Positions 7,847-16,142 of a stretch of 64,000 nucleotides of DNA are shown one piece after another (position 1 is the stretch's first letter; each line of letters opens with the position of its first letter). The notes beneath the pieces are model-generated. The model was not told the origin of the DNA. It ran no database searches and saw nothing but the letters and a program-made list of their open reading frames with translations. Source of the stretch: Roseiarcus sp963807735 (GTDB lineage: Bacteria; Pseudomonadota; Alphaproteobacteria; Rhizobiales; Beijerinckiaceae). A program made the translations under genes and the position numbers. The stretch is taken from positions 310,001 to 374,000 of the forward strand of contig CAWEDI010000024.1 in the NCBI GenBank assembly GCA_963807735.1, written 5' to 3'.

Positions 7847-9105
7847 CGGGTGAGAATCTCGCGCGAACGGGCTACAGCGTTGCGGCGCTGCGGCGGCGGG
7901 CGCGGCGCGAGTTGCCGCGCATGCTGTTCGATATGGTCGACGGCGGCGCCGGCGACGAAGGCACGCTGCGCCGCAACAAGTCGGCGCTCGCCGAGATCGA
8001 ACTTATCCCCAAGGTGCTGGCGGGGGCGGGAAGGCGCGATCAGAGCGTCGAACTTTTCGGCCAAAAGCTGCCCTCGCCGGTGTTGATCGGACCGACCGGA
8101 CTCGCTGGGCTCCTGTGGCCGCACGCCGAGCTGGCGGCGGCGCGCGCGGCGGCGCGGTTCGGCACGATCTACTCCACAAGCCACGCCTCGACGGCGACGC
8201 TCGAACAGATCAGCACGGCGACCCCGGCGCCCAAATGGATGCAGGTGTTTCTCTACAAGGATCGCGGCCTCACCGCTGACTTTGCAGCGCGCGCTGCGGC
8301 GGCCGGTTATGCCGGCCTCATCCTCACCGTCGACAATCAGGTCGTCGCCGGGCGCGACCGGGATGTCGCCAACGGCATGAGCTTCCCGATGCGCTGGACC
8401 GCGCGCAGCGCCCTTCAATTCGCGATCAAGCCCGGCTGGCTCTGGCGTATGCGCGAGACCCCGTCGCCGACTTTCGTCAACTACGGTGAGCGCACGAAGA
8501 TCGGCGCGTTCGGCCCGCTGATGGTTGAACAACTCGACCCCGACATAGGCTGGCGCGACGTCGAATGGCTGCGCGGGCTATGGCGCGGGCCGCTGATCCT
8601 GAAAGGCCTGCTGCATCCCGACGAGGCGCGGCGCGCGTGCGAGATGGGCATCGACGCCGTGGTCGTCTCCAACCATGGCGGACGCCAGCTCGATGGCGCG
8701 ATCCCCTCGATTGTCGCGCTGCCGGGCGTCGTCGAGGCGGTCGAAGGCAAGATACCGGTGCTCGTCGACGGCGGATTCCGGCGCGGCGTCGACGTGCTGA
8801 AGGCGATCGCGCTTGGCGCGCGTGCGGTGCTGCTCGGCCGGCCGCATCTCTGGGGCGTCGCCGTCGCCGGGGAGGAGGGGGTCTTCTGGGTGCTGGACAT
8901 GTTCCGCCGCGAGATTGATCGGGCGATGGCGTTGGGAGGATGGGACGATCTCGGGAAGCTCGGGCGTGAGGCGGTGGTCGAGGCGTGCGCGCCGTCCTTG
9001 GTGGAGAGGGGAGTCGAATTCGTGAGAGCGCTCCATGCGCGCTCCGATCGCGCGTCAGGTCAGAAGGTGGACAAAGCCTTTATTGACAAGCTCTACGAAG
9101 ACTGA
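7843..9105 (+). CDS. FMN-dependent alpha-hydroxy-acid dehydrogenase (LldD family)
   Basis: A 420-residue FMN enzyme that oxidises L-2-hydroxy acids to 2-oxo acids. It shows the active-site signature SNHGGRQLDGA with the catalytic His-Gly-Gly-Arg, and the FMN-phosphate loop DGGFRRGVDVLKAIALGA followed by LLGRP. The N-terminal YSVAALRRRARRELP opening is typical of L-lactate and mandelate dehydrogenases. At 420 residues it is slightly longer than the usual ~380. It is coupled to the preceding lactonase by an ATGA overlap, so its substrate is more likely the hydroxy acid released by that enzyme than lactate; this is not proven. Confidence 0.9.
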   Translation: MTGENLARTGYSVAALRRRARRELPRMLFDMVDGGAGDEGTLRRNKSALAEIELIPKVLAGAGRRDQSVELFGQKLPSPVLIGPTGLAGLLWPHAELAAARAAARFGTIYSTSHASTATLEQISTATPAPKWMQVFLYKDRGLTADFAARAAAAGYAGLILTVDNQVVAGRDRDVANGMSFPMRWTARSALQFAIKPGWLWRMRETPSPTFVNYGERTKIGAFGPLMVEQLDPDIGWRDVEWLRGLWRGPLILKGLLHPDEARRACEMGIDAVVVSNHGGRQLDGAIPSIVALPGVVEAVEGKIPVLVDGGFRRGVDVLKAIALGARAVLLGRPHLWGVAVAGEEGVFWVLDMFRREIDRAMALGGWDDLGKLGREAVVEACAPSLVERGVEFVRALHARSDRASGQKVDKAFIDKLYED

Positions 9106-9500
9106 TGTTCGCCGGCGCATCAGCGCTGACCGCCATCTTGACGGACGAGAGCGACGCGCGCGAACTGCTGGCGCGCATGCAACGCCATTCGCTCCGCACG
9201 ACGACGACTCTCGCAGTGTGGGAGACGACGGTCGACGTGGCGCGCCGTCTCAAACTCGAAGTTGCCGAGGCCGGTACGGTTGTCGAGCAGTTTTTGCTCA
9301 TGGCCGCAATCGAGGTGGCGGATGTCGCTGTGGAAACGCGCTTCGCCGCCCTTGACGCATTTGCGCGCTATGGAAAGGGGCGACATCAAGCCGCCCTCAA
9401 TTTTGGTGATTGCTTCGCCTACGCTTGCGCTCAGCGACTCGGCGCGCCACTCCTCTACAAAGGCGACGATTTTGCATTGACCGACATCGAGCCGGCGTGA
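9105..9500 (+). CDS. VapC-like PIN-domain protein, orphan, lacking first catalytic Asp
   Basis: A 131-residue PIN-domain protein. The C-terminal part is a standard VapC active site: LNFGDCFAYACA and LLYKGDDFALTDIEPA. The N-terminus reads MFAGASALTAIL, where family members have an Asp at the fourth or fifth residue (MFxDASALxAIL); here the codon is GGC (Gly). That Asp binds the catalytic metal, so nuclease activity is doubtful. The gene starts on the stop codon of the upstream dehydrogenase (TGATG), and there is no antitoxin gene upstream or downstream. It looks like a remnant or a repurposed toxin. Confidence 0.8.
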   Translation: MFAGASALTAILTDESDARELLARMQRHSLRTTTTLAVWETTVDVARRLKLEVAEAGTVVEQFLLMAAIEVADVAVETRFAALDAFARYGKGRHQAALNFGDCFAYACAQRLGAPLLYKGDDFALTDIEPA

Positions 9501-9527
9501 CCTCGGAGCCTTTTAGCGCATCTGCCC

Positions 9528-10316
9528 TCACACCGCCCGCACCCGCCGCGGCGTAGGCGGCGCGCGCCCGGCGCCGCGCTTGCCGTGGAAATATTCGCGG
9601 ATCCACGGCTCCTCGGATTGCAGCAACTCGGCGATCGTCCCAATCGCGAGCACCTTGCCCTCGCCGAGCACCGCGACGCGGTCGCAGATCGCGTAAAGGC
9701 TGTCGAGATCGTGCGTCACCATAAATACGGTGAGGCCGAGCGTCGTTTGCAGCGTGGCGATCAGCTCGTCGAACGCGCCGGCCGAAATCGGGTCGAGCCC
9801 GGCGGTCGGCTCGTCGAGAAACAGCACGCCGGGATCGAGCGACAGCGCGCGGGCGAGCGCGGCGCGCTTGATCATGCCGCCGGAAAGCTCGGAGGGAAGT
9901 TTCTCCGCCGCATCCGTCGTAAGGCCGACGAGCCGCAGCTTCAGCATCGCCAACTCGGTGCGCAAGGTTTGCGAGATGTCGAGATGCTCGCGCATCGGCG
10001 CCTCGACGTTCTGGCGCACGCTGAGGCTCGAAAACAGCGCGCCTTGCTGAAACAGCACGCCCCAGCCGCGTTCGACGCGCGAGCGTTCCGCAGGGGTCAG
10101 CGTGTCGAGGTCATGCCCATCCGCCTCGATCAAGCCGGCGCGTTTGGCTTGCAGCCCGAGGATCGTGCGCGTCAGCACCGACTTGCCGGCGCCCGAGGCG
10201 CCGACGAAGCCGAGCACTTCGCCGCGCTGGAGGTCGAGATCGAGACCGTCCATCACTTTTCTCGCGCCGAAGGCGACTTCGAGGCCGCGGACGCGGATCG
10301 CCGGGACCGCGCTCAA
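9528..10316 (-). CDS. mlaF: MlaF-type ABC transporter ATP-binding protein
   Basis: A 262-residue ATPase with Walker A GASGAGKS, signature LSGGMIKRAALARAL and Walker B VLFLDEPTAGLD followed by the switch His (MVTHD). The LSGGM variant signature is typical of MlaF/Ttg2A/Mkl ATPases that move phospholipids or other lipids across the envelope. The start is a TTG overlapping the permease stop (TTGA); the next ATG (in KVMDGLD) would cut off the first strand. It is coupled to the mlaE gene upstream. Confidence 0.88.
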   Translation of the reverse strand: MSAVPAIRVRGLEVAFGARKVMDGLDLDLQRGEVLGFVGASGAGKSVLTRTILGLQAKRAGLIEADGHDLDTLTPAERSRVERGWGVLFQQGALFSSLSVRQNVEAPMREHLDISQTLRTELAMLKLRLVGLTTDAAEKLPSELSGGMIKRAALARALSLDPGVLFLDEPTAGLDPISAGAFDELIATLQTTLGLTVFMVTHDLDSLYAICDRVAVLGEGKVLAIGTIAELLQSEEPWIREYFHGKRGAGRAPPTPRRVRAV

Positions 10317-11440
10317 AACCGCACCGCCGCGTAAAACATGGCGAATGCGCCGTCGAGCAGGATGACAGTGAAGATCGACTTGACCACCGAAGCGGTGACG
10401 CGCCGGCCGAGGGACTCCGCCGAGCCTTTGACCGCAAACCCCTCCATCGAGGCGATGACGCCGATCGCCAGCGCCATGAACGGCGCCTTGGCGAGCCCGG
10501 ACGCGAAGCGCGTCACGCTGATCGGATATTGCAGCTCCGCCCAGAATGCGTGCGGGCTGACGCCGGCGAACGCCCAGGTCACGCACATGCCGCCGCTCAG
10601 TGCGGCGAGATCGCCGAGAAAGGTCAGCAGCGGCAGGGCGATGACCAGCGCCATGAGCCGCGGCAGCACCAGCGCCTCCAGGGGATCGAGCGCCATGACG
10701 CGAAGCGCGTCGATCTCCTCGCGCATGTTCATCGCGCCGATCTCGGCGGTGATCGCGGAGCCGGAGCGCCCGGCGACCATGATCGACGTCAGCATGACGC
10801 CTAGTTCGCGCAAGGTCAGAATGGAGACGAGATCGACGGTGAGGCCGCTCGCGCCAAAGCGGGCGAGCTGGACGATGCCTTGCTGCGCGACGATCGCTCC
10901 GACGAAGAAATTGATCATGACGATCAGCGGCGTGCCGCGCAGCCCCATCGTCTCCAGGTGGAAGACGGTCGAGGTCAGCCGCCAGCGGCGCGGCCGCAAC
11001 GCCGACCTGACCGCGACGGTGACGACGCGGCCGAGAAAGTCGAGCGCGCCGATCGCGTCGAGCCCGGCGAAATAGACACTTTCGCCCATGTCGGCGACGA
11101 GCGAAGCGGCGTTGCGCGCCGGGATCACATGCGGCTCTGGGGCGCTATAGGCGGCCTCGCGCAGCAGCGTGGCGTGCTCCGGTCGCGCCCCGACGATTCG
11201 CGCCGCGCGGCCGCTCGTCTCCAGCGCGGCGCGACTGCGCGAGATCACCCAAGCGCCTGCGGTGTCGAGGCCGTCGAGCGCGCTGAGGTCGAACAGCGTC
11301 TCGCCGTCGCCATGGAAAGCCTCGACCGACCGCGCCGCGGCTTCGAGCCGCGCGCCGGCGTTGATCGTCCAGGCGCCGGCGAACGCCAAGCGTTGGCGGC
11401 CGTCGGCGACGACGAGGCTGGCAGTCGGGCCGCGGCTCAC
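10313..11440 (-). CDS. mlaE: MlaE-family lipid ABC permease with N-terminal STAS domain
   Basis: A 375-residue fusion. Residues ~1-105 form a STAS domain resembling MlaB (LFDLSALDGLDTAGAW). The rest is an MlaE permease: TPLIVMINFFVGAIVAQQG, the conserved RELGVMLTSIMVAGRSGSA loop with EIGAMNMREEIDAL, and several membrane helices. In E. coli MlaB and MlaE are separate; the fused form is common in alphaproteobacteria. GTG start. The substrate-binding MCE protein (MlaD) usually follows MlaF, but here MlaF is followed by a convergent gene, so any MlaD partner must be elsewhere. Confidence 0.9.
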   Translation of the reverse strand: MSRGPTASLVVADGRQRLAFAGAWTINAGARLEAAARSVEAFHGDGETLFDLSALDGLDTAGAWVISRSRAALETSGRAARIVGARPEHATLLREAAYSAPEPHVIPARNAASLVADMGESVYFAGLDAIGALDFLGRVVTVAVRSALRPRRWRLTSTVFHLETMGLRGTPLIVMINFFVGAIVAQQGIVQLARFGASGLTVDLVSILTLRELGVMLTSIMVAGRSGSAITAEIGAMNMREEIDALRVMALDPLEALVLPRLMALVIALPLLTFLGDLAALSGGMCVTWAFAGVSPHAFWAELQYPISVTRFASGLAKAPFMALAIGVIASMEGFAVKGSAESLGRRVTASVVKSIFTVILLDGAFAMFYAAVRF

Positions 11441-11689
11441 AGGCCCGATCCGAAACGGGTCGACGACGGAGGAAGCGGAAACGAAAGGCGCACGAATCGC
11501 TGACTCCCATTTCGCCCGAATGCGAATCGAAAATGCAAGTTTAAGCTGGCTTTCATCACCGGATCGTCAACGCAACTTAAACGCGGCGCCGGACGCATCG
11601 CCCCGTAACGACGCGCATAGGTCGAGAGCGTGGACAAATGCTGACCGAATCGCGGCCGCGCGTCGCGATTACGCCGCTGGGCGCGAATT
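11441..11689. other. Intergenic region upstream of mlaE
   Basis: About 250 bases with no supported gene. It should hold the promoter of the mlaEF transcription unit and the 3' end of the SDR transcript. No clear hairpin was seen. Confidence 0.4.
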
Positions 11690-12445
11690 TCAGAATGCGC
11701 CGGGAAAAGCGCCGCCGTCGACGAGAATATTCTGCCCGGCGATGAAGCCGGCCTGGGCGCTGCACAGGAACGCGCACAGCGCGCCGAACTCGTCGGGCTC
11801 GCCGAATCTTCCCGCCGGGATGCTCGCCTTGCGCTGCGCAAGCTTGTCGGGATCATTGCCCACCGTCGATTGCACGCGGTCGGTCGCAAACACGCCGGGC
11901 TGGATGGAATTGATCGTCACGTTGTCGCGCGCGTACTTGCGGGCGGCGCTGGCGAGAAAGGCGGTGAGGCCGGCGCGAGCCGCAGAGGACACGTCGAGGC
12001 CAGCGATGGGCGCGCGCACCGAGGCCGACGTGATGTTGACGATGCGGCCGAACTTGCGCGCCGCCATACCGGGCAACACCGCCTGCGCTAGGGCGATCGG
12101 CGTCAGCATATTGGCCTCGATCCCGGCGAGCAGTTTGTCGCGGTCGATCGCCTCGAACGCCGCCGGCGGCGGTCCGCCGTTGTTGTTGACCAGAATGTCG
12201 GGCTCGGGGAACGCCGCCAGCAGCGCCTCGCGGATCGCCGGCTGACCGACGTCGCCGGCGACGACACGGATCTCGGCGCCGGTGGCGGCGCGAATCTCCT
12301 GCGCGGTCGCCTCCGCGCGCGCGGCGTCGCGGCCGTTGACGATCACCCTGCAGCCCGCTTGCGCAAGCGCCAAGGCGCACGCCTTGCCGAGCCCTTTGGA
12401 CGATGCGCAAACGATCGCGGAGCGGCCGGCGATGCCTAGATCCAT
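11690..12445 (-). CDS. SDR-family oxidoreductase lacking the YxxxK pair
   Basis: A 251-residue Rossmann protein of the short-chain dehydrogenase fold. The coenzyme loop is ASSKGLGKA (TGxxxGxG type), followed by NNNGGPPP and the active-site strand NITSASVR with Ser. Where the catalytic Tyr-x-x-x-Lys is expected the sequence is LDVSSAARAGLTAF, so both Tyr and Lys are missing. The C-terminus (NILVDGGAFPGAF) is complete. This pattern is found in one subgroup annotated as 3-oxoacyl-ACP reductase-like; the reaction is unknown and it may bind rather than reduce. It stands alone between rlpA and mlaE. Confidence 0.8.
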   Translation of the reverse strand: MDLGIAGRSAIVCASSKGLGKACALALAQAGCRVIVNGRDAARAEATAQEIRAATGAEIRVVAGDVGQPAIREALLAAFPEPDILVNNNGGPPPAAFEAIDRDKLLAGIEANMLTPIALAQAVLPGMAARKFGRIVNITSASVRAPIAGLDVSSAARAGLTAFLASAARKYARDNVTINSIQPGVFATDRVQSTVGNDPDKLAQRKASIPAGRFGEPDEFGALCAFLCSAQAGFIAGQNILVDGGAFPGAF

Positions 12446-12512
12446 GGGGAGACGCCTCGCATTGGACAGGGCGCGACCCTAGCGCGGTCAATTCAGGAAA
12501 GCGAGCGGGCCC

Positions 12513-13283
12513 TTACCGCGAAGCTTCCTCGACCAGGCGCTTGAACGGCCCGACGACCAGTTCGCCATAGGGCGACAGGGAATGGGCCGCATGCTGCGCG
12601 GCCTGGTGCGTCGTCTCCAACGCGGCCTCAAGTTGGCGCACGCTGGCGTCGAGCTTCGCCGCGACGCTCAGAGGTTCGGGGGTGACTGTCGCGGCGGGAC
12701 GCACCGCGGCCTCAAGCGCGGCAGCTGCCGGAGCGTGCGTCGCCGTGGCGGCATAGCCGAGCGCCGGAGCGGTGCGCTCCACGCTGCTGACGCCCTCGTC
12801 AGGTTCTGCCTTGGCGATCACGGGCGCCGTCGCGCCGGTGCGCAAGCTCGCCAACAGCGCCAACTGGTCGCCGGCGCCGGACGGTCCCGCCATGCCGAGG
12901 TAATCGAGCTTGACCCGCGCCATGCCGCCGCCGAACGCCAGCAACCGGGCGACGCGCTCGGAGACGTCGAGCATGCGTCCGCCGACATAGGGGCCGCGGT
13001 CGTTGACCCGCACCACGACCGATCGGCCGTTCCTGAGATTGGTCACGCGCGCATAGCAGGGAATGGGCAGGGTCTTGTGGGCGGCCGACAGCCCGTGCAT
13101 GTCGAAGATTTCGCCGTCCGCAGTGCGGCGGCCGTGAAACTCGGCGCCGTAATAGGAGGAGACGCCAACGGCGCTCGACAGGGGGCGCCCATTCAGCGCG
13201 GCGCTTACGGAAGCTTCATCCGCAAGCGCGCCGCTCGCGCCAAATATAACGGCAATCGCCGCGATGCTGCCCCAACGCGTCAA
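12513..13283 (-). CDS. rlpA: RlpA-family septal/cell-wall protein
   Basis: A 256-residue exported protein. A signal peptide (IAAIAVIFGASGALADE) precedes a double-psi beta-barrel from SSYYGAEFHGRRTADGE to NDRGPYVGGRMLDVSERVA, the core of RlpA lytic transglycosylases with the conserved Asp of the VNDRGPY loop. The C-terminal half is Ala-rich and probably disordered, with a final amphipathic helix; the SPOR domain found in many RlpA proteins is not visible. The start is TTG with AAGGGG about 7 bases upstream. It is divergent from sdhB, with 165 bases between starts. Confidence 0.82.
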   Translation of the reverse strand: MTRWGSIAAIAVIFGASGALADEASVSAALNGRPLSSAVGVSSYYGAEFHGRRTADGEIFDMHGLSAAHKTLPIPCYARVTNLRNGRSVVVRVNDRGPYVGGRMLDVSERVARLLAFGGGMARVKLDYLGMAGPSGAGDQLALLASLRTGATAPVIAKAEPDEGVSSVERTAPALGYAATATHAPAAAALEAAVRPAATVTPEPLSVAAKLDASVRQLEAALETTHQAAQHAAHSLSPYGELVVGPFKRLVEEASR

Positions 13284-13448
13284 ACGGTGTCCCCTTCCAG
13301 GCCAAGGTCTAGCGGCTTTTCACACAAAATCAACCTTAATTAAGCTTAAGTCCTGTGGCGTTTTTGCCACATTTGCTGCCTTCGTCGGGTTGACGTTTGC
13401 CGCTGCGTTGGCCAGATGAAGCGCCTCCTTTCGCTAGAGTCTTCCGCG

Positions 13449-14228
13449 ATGGTTCAGCTCACCCTGCCCGAAAACTCCCGCCCCAAGCCGGGCAAGACCT
13501 GGGGACCGCCGCAGGGGGCCAAGCGGACGACGGAGTTTCGCGTCTATCGCTGGAACCCGGAAGACGGCGGAAATCCCCAGATCGACGTCTATCAGGTCGA
13601 CCGCGACGATTGCGGGCCGATGGTGCTCGACGCGCTGATCTGGATAAAATCGAAGATCGACCCGACGCTGACCTTCCGCCGATCCTGCCGCGAGGGCGTT
13701 TGCGGCTCCTGCGCGATGAACATCGACGGAATGAACACCCTGGCCTGCACGCGAGGCATGGACGAGATCAAGGGGGCGATCAAGATCTATCCGTTGCCGC
13801 ATCTCGAGGTGGTCAAGGATCTCGTGCCGGATTTGACTCATTTTTACGCTCAGCACGCCTCGATCGAGCCGTGGCTGAAGACTTCGACGCCGGCCCCGGA
13901 GAAGGAGTGGCGGCAGACGCCCGAAGACCGCGCCGAACTCGACGGTCTCTATGAGTGTATTCTCTGCGCGTCCTGCTCGACGTCCTGCCCGAGCTATTGG
14001 TGGAACGGCGACCGCTATCTCGGCCCGGCGGCGCTGTTGCAGGCCTATCGCTGGCTCATCGATTCGCGCGACGAGGCGCAGGGCGAGCGGCTCGACAACC
14101 TCGAAGACCCATTCCGGCTCTACCGCTGCCACACGATCATGAACTGCGCCAAGACCTGCCCGAAGGGTCTGAACCCCGCCAAGGCGATCGCGCACATCAA
14201 GAACATGATGGTCGAGCGGCGGCTTTAG
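13449..14228 (+). CDS. sdhB: Succinate dehydrogenase iron-sulfur subunit
   Basis: A 259-residue protein that carries electrons from the flavoprotein SdhA to quinone at the inner membrane. The 2Fe-2S ligands lie in CREGVCGSCAMN with a later Cys (TLAC), and the 4Fe-4S and 3Fe-4S ligands in CILCASCSTSCPSYWW and CHTIMNCAKTCPKGLNP. I chose the ATG of MVQLTLPENS, which matches family N-termini; an ATG 11 codons earlier is possible. sdhC, sdhD and sdhA, which normally sit directly upstream, are absent; rlpA lies there on the opposite strand. The 3' end overlaps the convergent Uma2 gene by 4 bases. Confidence 0.95.
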   Translation: MVQLTLPENSRPKPGKTWGPPQGAKRTTEFRVYRWNPEDGGNPQIDVYQVDRDDCGPMVLDALIWIKSKIDPTLTFRRSCREGVCGSCAMNIDGMNTLACTRGMDEIKGAIKIYPLPHLEVVKDLVPDLTHFYAQHASIEPWLKTSTPAPEKEWRQTPEDRAELDGLYECILCASCSTSCPSYWWNGDRYLGPAALLQAYRWLIDSRDEAQGERLDNLEDPFRLYRCHTIMNCAKTCPKGLNPAKAIAHIKNMMVERRL

Positions 14229-14785
14229 GCCGGGGTCTCCGGCTCGAACAGGTCTTCGACGGCGACCTCAAGGCCAGGGGGGTCAAGACGCAGGGCGCCG
14301 GCGTGATAGAGCCGCGTCGCGGCCCGCGAGCCGTCCTCGCGCGCGTAGTGAATGACAACGCGGCGGACCGGATCAAGTATCAGGTAGTGCGCGAGGCTCG
14401 GCAGCGAGAGATAGCCTTCGAGCTTGAGATTATGGTCCGCCTCCAAAGTGGAACGCGACAGCACTTCAACAACGATGAGCGGATTGTCGATGTCCAAGAC
14501 GTCAAGGGGAGGCGGCGGACAGACCACGAGCACGTCGGGGACAAAGGCCCGATGCCGCCGAACGCGCACGGTTATGCCACCGACATAAGCGCGGCAGGGC
14601 AGCCCGGCGCGCATGATGGCGTTTCGCAACGCAAATGCGGCTTCCGTCTTCGTCCCCGCGTGGCGCACCTGCTCGGGTGACATCGCCACTGGGCGGCCGT
14701 CGTGCAACTCGTATTTGCCCTCGCGACCCCACGCCCATTCTAAAAAGGCGTCCACGGTCATTTCGCGCTCGGCTGCCTCGCTCAT
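14225..14785 (-). CDS. Uma2-family endonuclease-like protein
   Basis: A 186-residue protein of the Uma2/DUF820 family, with the PD-(D/E)xK nuclease fold. The motif elements are FVPDVLVV, IVVEVLSRST and the Lys-containing KLEGYLSLPSLAHYLILDP. These proteins are widespread in GC-rich and cyanobacterial genomes and their role is not established; some may be of selfish origin. It is convergent with sdhB, overlapping it by 4 bases. Confidence 0.85.
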   Translation of the reverse strand: MSEAAEREMTVDAFLEWAWGREGKYELHDGRPVAMSPEQVRHAGTKTEAAFALRNAIMRAGLPCRAYVGGITVRVRRHRAFVPDVLVVCPPPPLDVLDIDNPLIVVEVLSRSTLEADHNLKLEGYLSLPSLAHYLILDPVRRVVIHYAREDGSRAATRLYHAGALRLDPPGLEVAVEDLFEPETPA

Positions 14786-14818
14786 CGGTCAACCCTAACA
14801 CGGAACAGCGCCCCCGCC

Positions 14819-15124
14819 TCACTCCTCCGGCTCGACGTCGAAGCGCAGCGGGAACCCCATCGCGCGGCCGGCGTCGGTGGCGCGCGTCGCCTTGGTCTCG
14901 GCGACGTCGCGCGGATAAACGGAGACGACGCAGACGCCTTTACGATGCGCCGTCATCATCACGCGGTGGGCCTGATCCTCGCTCAGGCGGAACTCGCCCT
15001 GCAACACCTTCACCACGAATTCGCGCGGGGTGAAGTCGTCGTTGAACAGGATCACTTTGTAGAGTTTTGGCCGTTCGACCTTGATCTCAGGTTTGACGGC
15101 TGGGGGGGTCTGGATGTCGCTCAT
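14819..15124 (-). CDS. clpS: ATP-dependent Clp protease adaptor ClpS
   Basis: A 101-residue adaptor that hands N-degron substrates to ClpAP. The conserved core YKVILFNDDFTPREFVVKVL contains the NDD motif that binds the N-terminal residue, followed by AHRKGVCVVSVYPRDVAETKA, which docks on ClpA. The ATG of MSDIQTPPA was preferred over a longer start 10 codons upstream because family members have a short disordered N-terminus. clpA is not adjacent. Confidence 0.93.
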   Translation of the reverse strand: MSDIQTPPAVKPEIKVERPKLYKVILFNDDFTPREFVVKVLQGEFRLSEDQAHRVMMTAHRKGVCVVSVYPRDVAETKATRATDAGRAMGFPLRFDVEPEE

Positions 15125-15172
15125 GGGTTGCCAAGGCCAATGTAGTCGCCGCACGCCACAACGTCCATGGAC

Positions 15173-16027
15173 CTAGCCGCGCGCCGCGATCTCGTGAAAG
15201 CGCCGCCGCAAACTCCGCGCCACCGGCCCCGGCGCGACGTCGCCGATCCGCCGCCCGTCGATCTCGATGACCGGCAGCACGATCGTGGTCGCGCTGGAGA
15301 GGAACGCCTCGGCCGCCGCGTAAGCCTGGTCCGGGGTGAACGGGCGCTGCTCCACCCTCAGCTTCAGGCTCTCGGCGACGTCGATCAGCGTCGCTCGCGC
15401 GACGCCTGCGAGAATCGCGTCGTCGGTCTGCCGGGTGACGAGTTTCCCGTCCGACACGATCCAGGCGTTGGTCGAGGCGCCGTCGGTGATGAAGCCGTCG
15501 CGATCGACGAACCACGCCTCGAACGCGCCCGCTTCGCGCGCGCTCTGCTTGGCGAGCACGTTGGGCAGGAGTTGCAACGTCTTTATGTGCGGATGCGCCC
15601 ATCGCTCGTCGGGCCGTGTGACGACCTTCACGCCGATCGCGGCGCGCGCCTCGTTGAGTCGCGGATCAAGCGATTTCGCCGTCACCACGAGGCCGGGACG
15701 CAACTCGCCGGCGGGGAAGCCGTGATCGCGCCGCGCCGCGCCGCGCGAAACCTGCAAGTAGACGAGACCGTCGCGCACGCGGTTGCGCACGATCACCTCG
15801 CCCATCACGCACCGCAGCGCCGCCTCCGAGAGCGGCGCGGCGATCCTGACCGCCGCCAGCGAGCGCGCGAGACGCGCCAGATGCCGGCTGGCGTCGATCG
15901 GGGCGCCGCCGCGCACCTCGCACACTTCGTAGACGCCGTCGCCGAACACGAAGGCGCAGTCGTCGATAGAGACGCCGGCCGCAGAGTGCGAGAGATAGCG
16001 GCCGTTGACGTAAGCGATGCGACTCAT
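15173..16027 (-). CDS. dat: D-amino-acid transaminase (class IV PLP aminotransferase)
   Basis: A 284-residue class IV aminotransferase. The PLP-binding Lys is in HPHIKTLQLLPNVLAKQ, and the phosphate/carboxylate region ITDGASTNAWIV and the FLSSATTIVLPV strand match D-alanine aminotransferases more than branched-chain ones. It would interconvert D-alanine, D-glutamate and their oxo acids in peptidoglycan supply. The ATG of MSRIAYVNGRY matches family N-termini; a GTG 12 codons earlier is possible. Confidence 0.88.
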   Translation of the reverse strand: MSRIAYVNGRYLSHSAAGVSIDDCAFVFGDGVYEVCEVRGGAPIDASRHLARLARSLAAVRIAAPLSEAALRCVMGEVIVRNRVRDGLVYLQVSRGAARRDHGFPAGELRPGLVVTAKSLDPRLNEARAAIGVKVVTRPDERWAHPHIKTLQLLPNVLAKQSAREAGAFEAWFVDRDGFITDGASTNAWIVSDGKLVTRQTDDAILAGVARATLIDVAESLKLRVEQRPFTPDQAYAAAEAFLSSATTIVLPVIEIDGRRIGDVAPGPVARSLRRRFHEIAARG

Positions 16028-16142
16028 GCCGGAACTGTGACCGGCCGGCGCGATTTCGTCCACCTTCCGCCGAAGTTGCTTAAGAAACGGAAGCTGGTAT
16101 CAAGCGCGGCCCGCGCGGCGCCGCCGCGCTCATCCGAGGCTC

